NCBI GenBank assembly: GCA_025464695.1
Contig: JAODNQ010000258.1
Location: forward strand, 1-7,305
DNA length: 7,305 nt
DNA from: Frankiales bacterium
GTDB lineage: Bacteria > Actinomycetota > Actinomycetes > Mycobacteriales > SCTD01
Direction of reading: 5' to 3'
In this document: piece after piece, positions 6,248-7,305 of the stretch
How positions within the stretch are numbered: the first letter of the stretch is position 1
Layout of the letters: the number at the start of each line of letters is the position of its first letter
The notes under the pieces: model-generated
What the model saw: the letters and a program-made list of their open reading frames with translations, nothing else
Told to the model about the DNA's origin: nothing
Databases searched by the model: none
Translations under genes and position numbers: made by a program

Positions 6248-6274
6248 CGCGCCTGGTGTGAACATCCGGTCACA
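6248..6274. promoter_or_regulatory. Candidate operator in the divergent CoA-transferase / DUF7455 region
   Basis: TGTGA (6257-6261) and TCACA (6270-6274) are perfect inverted half-sites separated by 8 bp. They overlap the 12-mer CGCGCCTGGTGT (6248-6259), which also occurs at 2934-2945, where GTCACA again follows (2953-2958). The spacing differs from the 6-bp spacer of Crp/GlxR sites. Location directly upstream of the minus-strand CoA-transferase suggests an operator, but the binding protein is not identifiable. Confidence 0.3.
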
Positions 6275-6288
6275 GAGTCCGACCGTGG

Positions 6289-6308
6289 GGCGTTCCAGCG
6301 GGAACGCC
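6289..6308 (+). promoter_or_regulatory. Perfect 8-bp stem, 4-nt loop hairpin in the leader of the DUF7455-type gene
   Basis: Arm GGCGTTCC (6289-6296), loop AGCG, arm GGAACGCC (6301-6308): all eight pairs are Watson-Crick. It ends 6 nt before the AGGTG ribosome site (6315-6319). It could act as a DNA operator for a dimeric regulator or as an RNA hairpin near the ribosome site; no U-tract follows, so a terminator is unlikely. Confidence 0.55.
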
Positions 6309-6326
6309 GGGGGCAGGTGTGGTGTT

Positions 6327-6536
6327 GTGGATGACGTGACCGGAACCGTGACCTCGCCCGCCCCCTCTCTGACCGCTGCCGACCGCTGCGACCGTTGCGG
6401 TGCCCAGGCCTTCGTCCGTGTGCTGCTCACGTCCGGGGACCTGCTGTTCTGCGCGCACCACGCCAAGGCCTACGAAGACAAGCTCAAGCCGTCCGCCGTG
6501 GACTGGGTCGACGAGACCGCGGCGCTGCAGCCCTAG
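6327..6536 (+). CDS. DUF7455-type small zinc-ribbon-like protein, 69 aa
   Basis: The protein contains L-T-A-A-D-R-C-D-R-C-G-A-Q-A-F-V-R-V (15-32) and L-L-F-C-A-H-H (39-45), the pattern of a short conserved actinobacterial family: C21-x2-C24-x17-C42-x-H44-H45, very probably one zinc site. The C-terminus (W-V-D-E-T-A) is acidic. Family function is not established; no signal peptide or membrane segment is seen, so it is cytoplasmic. Three in-frame GTG codons could start it (6327, 6336, 6348). I chose 6327 because AGGTG (6315-6319) lies 7 nt upstream; relatives I remember begin roughly where the 6336 start would place the terminus, so that is a real alternative. The leader contains a perfect hairpin, and the gene converges on the right-edge gene through a hairpin-rich gap. 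Confidence 0.83.
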   Translation: MDDVTGTVTSPAPSLTAADRCDRCGAQAFVRVLLTSGDLLFCAHHAKAYEDKLKPSAVDWVDETAALQP

Positions 6537-6547
6537 ACCGCTCCAGC

Positions 6548-6605
6548 GCCGGGACGCTCCAGCTCGACGCCGCCGTCCCGGTCCCGCACCCGCGGGGCCG
6601 GGACG
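6548..6605. terminator. Overlapping GC-rich hairpins between convergent genes, possible bidirectional terminator
   Basis: GCCGGGACG occurs twice as a direct repeat (6548-6556 and 6597-6605). Between them CGTCCCGG (6574-6581) is an exact complement of the CCGGGACG core of both copies. Two mutually exclusive 8-bp stems can therefore form, with loops of 17 and 16 nt, on either strand. There is no T-tract, as is common for actinobacterial terminators. The position just after the DUF7455 stop and before the opposing gene's stop fits a bidirectional terminator. Confidence 0.45.
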
Positions 6606-6627
6606 TCGTCGTCTGCGGGCCCGCGCC

Positions 6628-6649
6628 GCTGAGCCCGTGCGCACTCAGC
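6628..6649. terminator. Small hairpin at the 3' end of the right-edge gene
   Basis: GCTGAG (6628-6633) pairs with CTCAGC (6644-6649) around a 10-nt loop that itself contains part of the palindrome GTGCGCAC (6637-6644). It overlaps the TGA stop (6645-6647) of the minus-strand gene. It might contribute to transcript termination or 3' end stability; the stem is short. Confidence 0.3.
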
Positions 6650-7304
6650 CCGTCTGCGTGGTCCTGCCCTCGCGGACGTCCACCGGCCGCCCGTCCAGCA
6701 GGTACCTGCCGGTGTCCAGCCCCTCGACCCGCCATCGCCCGTCGGCCCGGACCCGGGTCGCGAACACGGGTCCGCGTGGCAGCACACGGTCGGTCGCCCC
6801 GACGGCCCGCCGCAGCAGCACCTGCTCCCCGGGACGGCCGGCGCCCTCGACCGCCCCGCCCGGGACGAGCACGACGTCGACGCGCTCCCCGCAGCGCCCG
6901 ACGGCGCGCACCTGCCGCCAGGCGACGTCGGCGACCCCGGGCGAGCGCTCCACCACGGGACCGGCGTCGGGCGACGGCGCGTAGGGCGCGAGGACCAGGT
7001 CGGTGCCGCACCGGACGACGTACCGGCCGGTCTCGTCCGTCCGGGTGAGCACCCGCGACAGGTCGGTGGGCAGCACCGCCACCCGCGCCAGGGGGCGGCC
7101 GGCGGTGTCGGTGACGCGCCCCGAGACCCGGTCCGGCACGGCCGCCGAGGGGTCGGGTGCGGCCAGCTGCAGGCTCTCCCGCGGGCCGCCGTCGGGCAGG
7201 AGCACCGCGGTCCCGAGACCGACCAGGGCCACCACCGCCGCGACCGACCCCGCTCCCGCCGCCCGTCGGCGGCCGGCGGTCCGGGCGCGCGACGCGCCGT
7301 CCGC
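6645..7304 (-). CDS. Membrane-anchored protein with carboxypeptidase-regulatory-like domain (N-terminus outside window)
   Basis: The frame is open from the right edge to a TGA at 6645-6647, 219 visible residues. A GTG at 7235 could be taken as the start, but upstream codons encode a basic stretch (R-A-R-T-A-G-R-R-R) and then A-A-G-A-G-S-V-A-A that completes a hydrophobic segment with V-A-L-V-G-L-G-T-A-V-L-L. The natural protein therefore probably has a cytoplasmic N-terminus, one membrane segment (visible residues about 15-36), and an extracytoplasmic part. That part has V-S-G-R-V-T-D-T-A-G-R-P-L-A-R-V (60-75) with D-E-T-G-R-Y-V-V (90-97), a carboxypeptidase-regulatory-like beta-sandwich, and a second, weaker G-R-W-R-V-E-G-L-D-T-G-R-Y-L-L (189-203) of similar type. 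Cys98 and Cys137 could form a disulfide. Function is unknown; an anti-sigma-factor-like or envelope-protein role is possible but unsupported. Confidence 0.68.
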   Translation of the reverse strand, partial: ADGASRARTAGRRRAAGAGSVAAVVALVGLGTAVLLPDGGPRESLQLAAPDPSAAVPDRVSGRVTDTAGRPLARVAVLPTDLSRVLTRTDETGRYVVRCGTDLVLAPYAPSPDAGPVVERSPGVADVAWRQVRAVGRCGERVDVVLVPGGAVEGAGRPGEQVLLRRAVGATDRVLPRGPVFATRVRADGRWRVEGLDTGRYLLDGRPVDVREGRTTQTG

Positions 7305-7305
7305 G

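Noticed and set aside
6257..6274. TGTGA...TCACA considered as a Crp/GlxR site
   Set aside because: The spacer is 8 bp rather than 6 bp, so the half-sites are not in the helical phase used by Crp-family proteins; kept only as an unassigned operator candidate.
6289..6308. Hairpin considered as an actinobacterial LexA (SOS) box
   Set aside because: LexA boxes read GAAC-N4-GTTC; here the arms are inverted, GTTCC-N4-GGAAC, so it does not fit.
4668..6536. A 622-codon plus-strand frame ending at the DUF7455 stop
   Set aside because: Only the last 69 codons carry a recognisable conserved family; the rest is antisense to the channel and CoA-transferase genes and of shadow composition.

Overview
The window is very GC-rich with strongly GC-biased third codon positions, frequent GTG starts and dense gene packing. 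It carries families typical of actinomycetes: a DUF7455-type small zinc-ribbon protein, a geranylgeranyl-reductase-family flavoprotein, and a Ser/Ala/Pro-linker lytic transglycosylase. It is most likely chromosomal DNA of a high-GC actinomycete; the genus cannot be fixed from the sequence alone. I see no mobile element, tRNA, rRNA or CRISPR array.

Layout from left to right: the C-terminal part of a patatin-like phospholipase (+, runs in from the left edge); a DUF318/ArsP-type permease (-) that meets it tail to tail in a shared CTAG; a predicted lipoprotein lytic transglycosylase (-), 26 nt upstream of the permease and probably in the same transcription unit; then, divergently, a geranylgeranyl-reductase-family FAD oxidoreductase (+) and a previously unlisted 59-residue protein with a perfect RanBP2-type zinc-finger signature (+). 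That small gene meets a TRIC/UPF0126 channel gene (-) in a second shared CTAG. The channel gene lies 22 nt downstream of a CaiB/BaiF class III CoA-transferase (-). A second small Cys/His protein, DUF7455 type (+), is divergent from the CoA-transferase and has a perfect hairpin in its leader. It converges, across a hairpin-rich 108-bp gap, on a membrane-anchored protein with a carboxypeptidase-regulatory-like domain (-) that runs off the right edge.

The genes do not form one obvious pathway. Two themes are visible: cell-envelope functions (patatin lipase, lytic transglycosylase, permease, channel, membrane-anchored beta-sandwich protein) and two orphan small zinc-binding proteins. The points most worth a second look are the RanBP2-type mini-protein, the apparent MacB/FtsX-like extracellular domain inside the lytic transglycosylase, its likely misplaced start codon, and the RNA-structure candidates around the DUF7455 gene.
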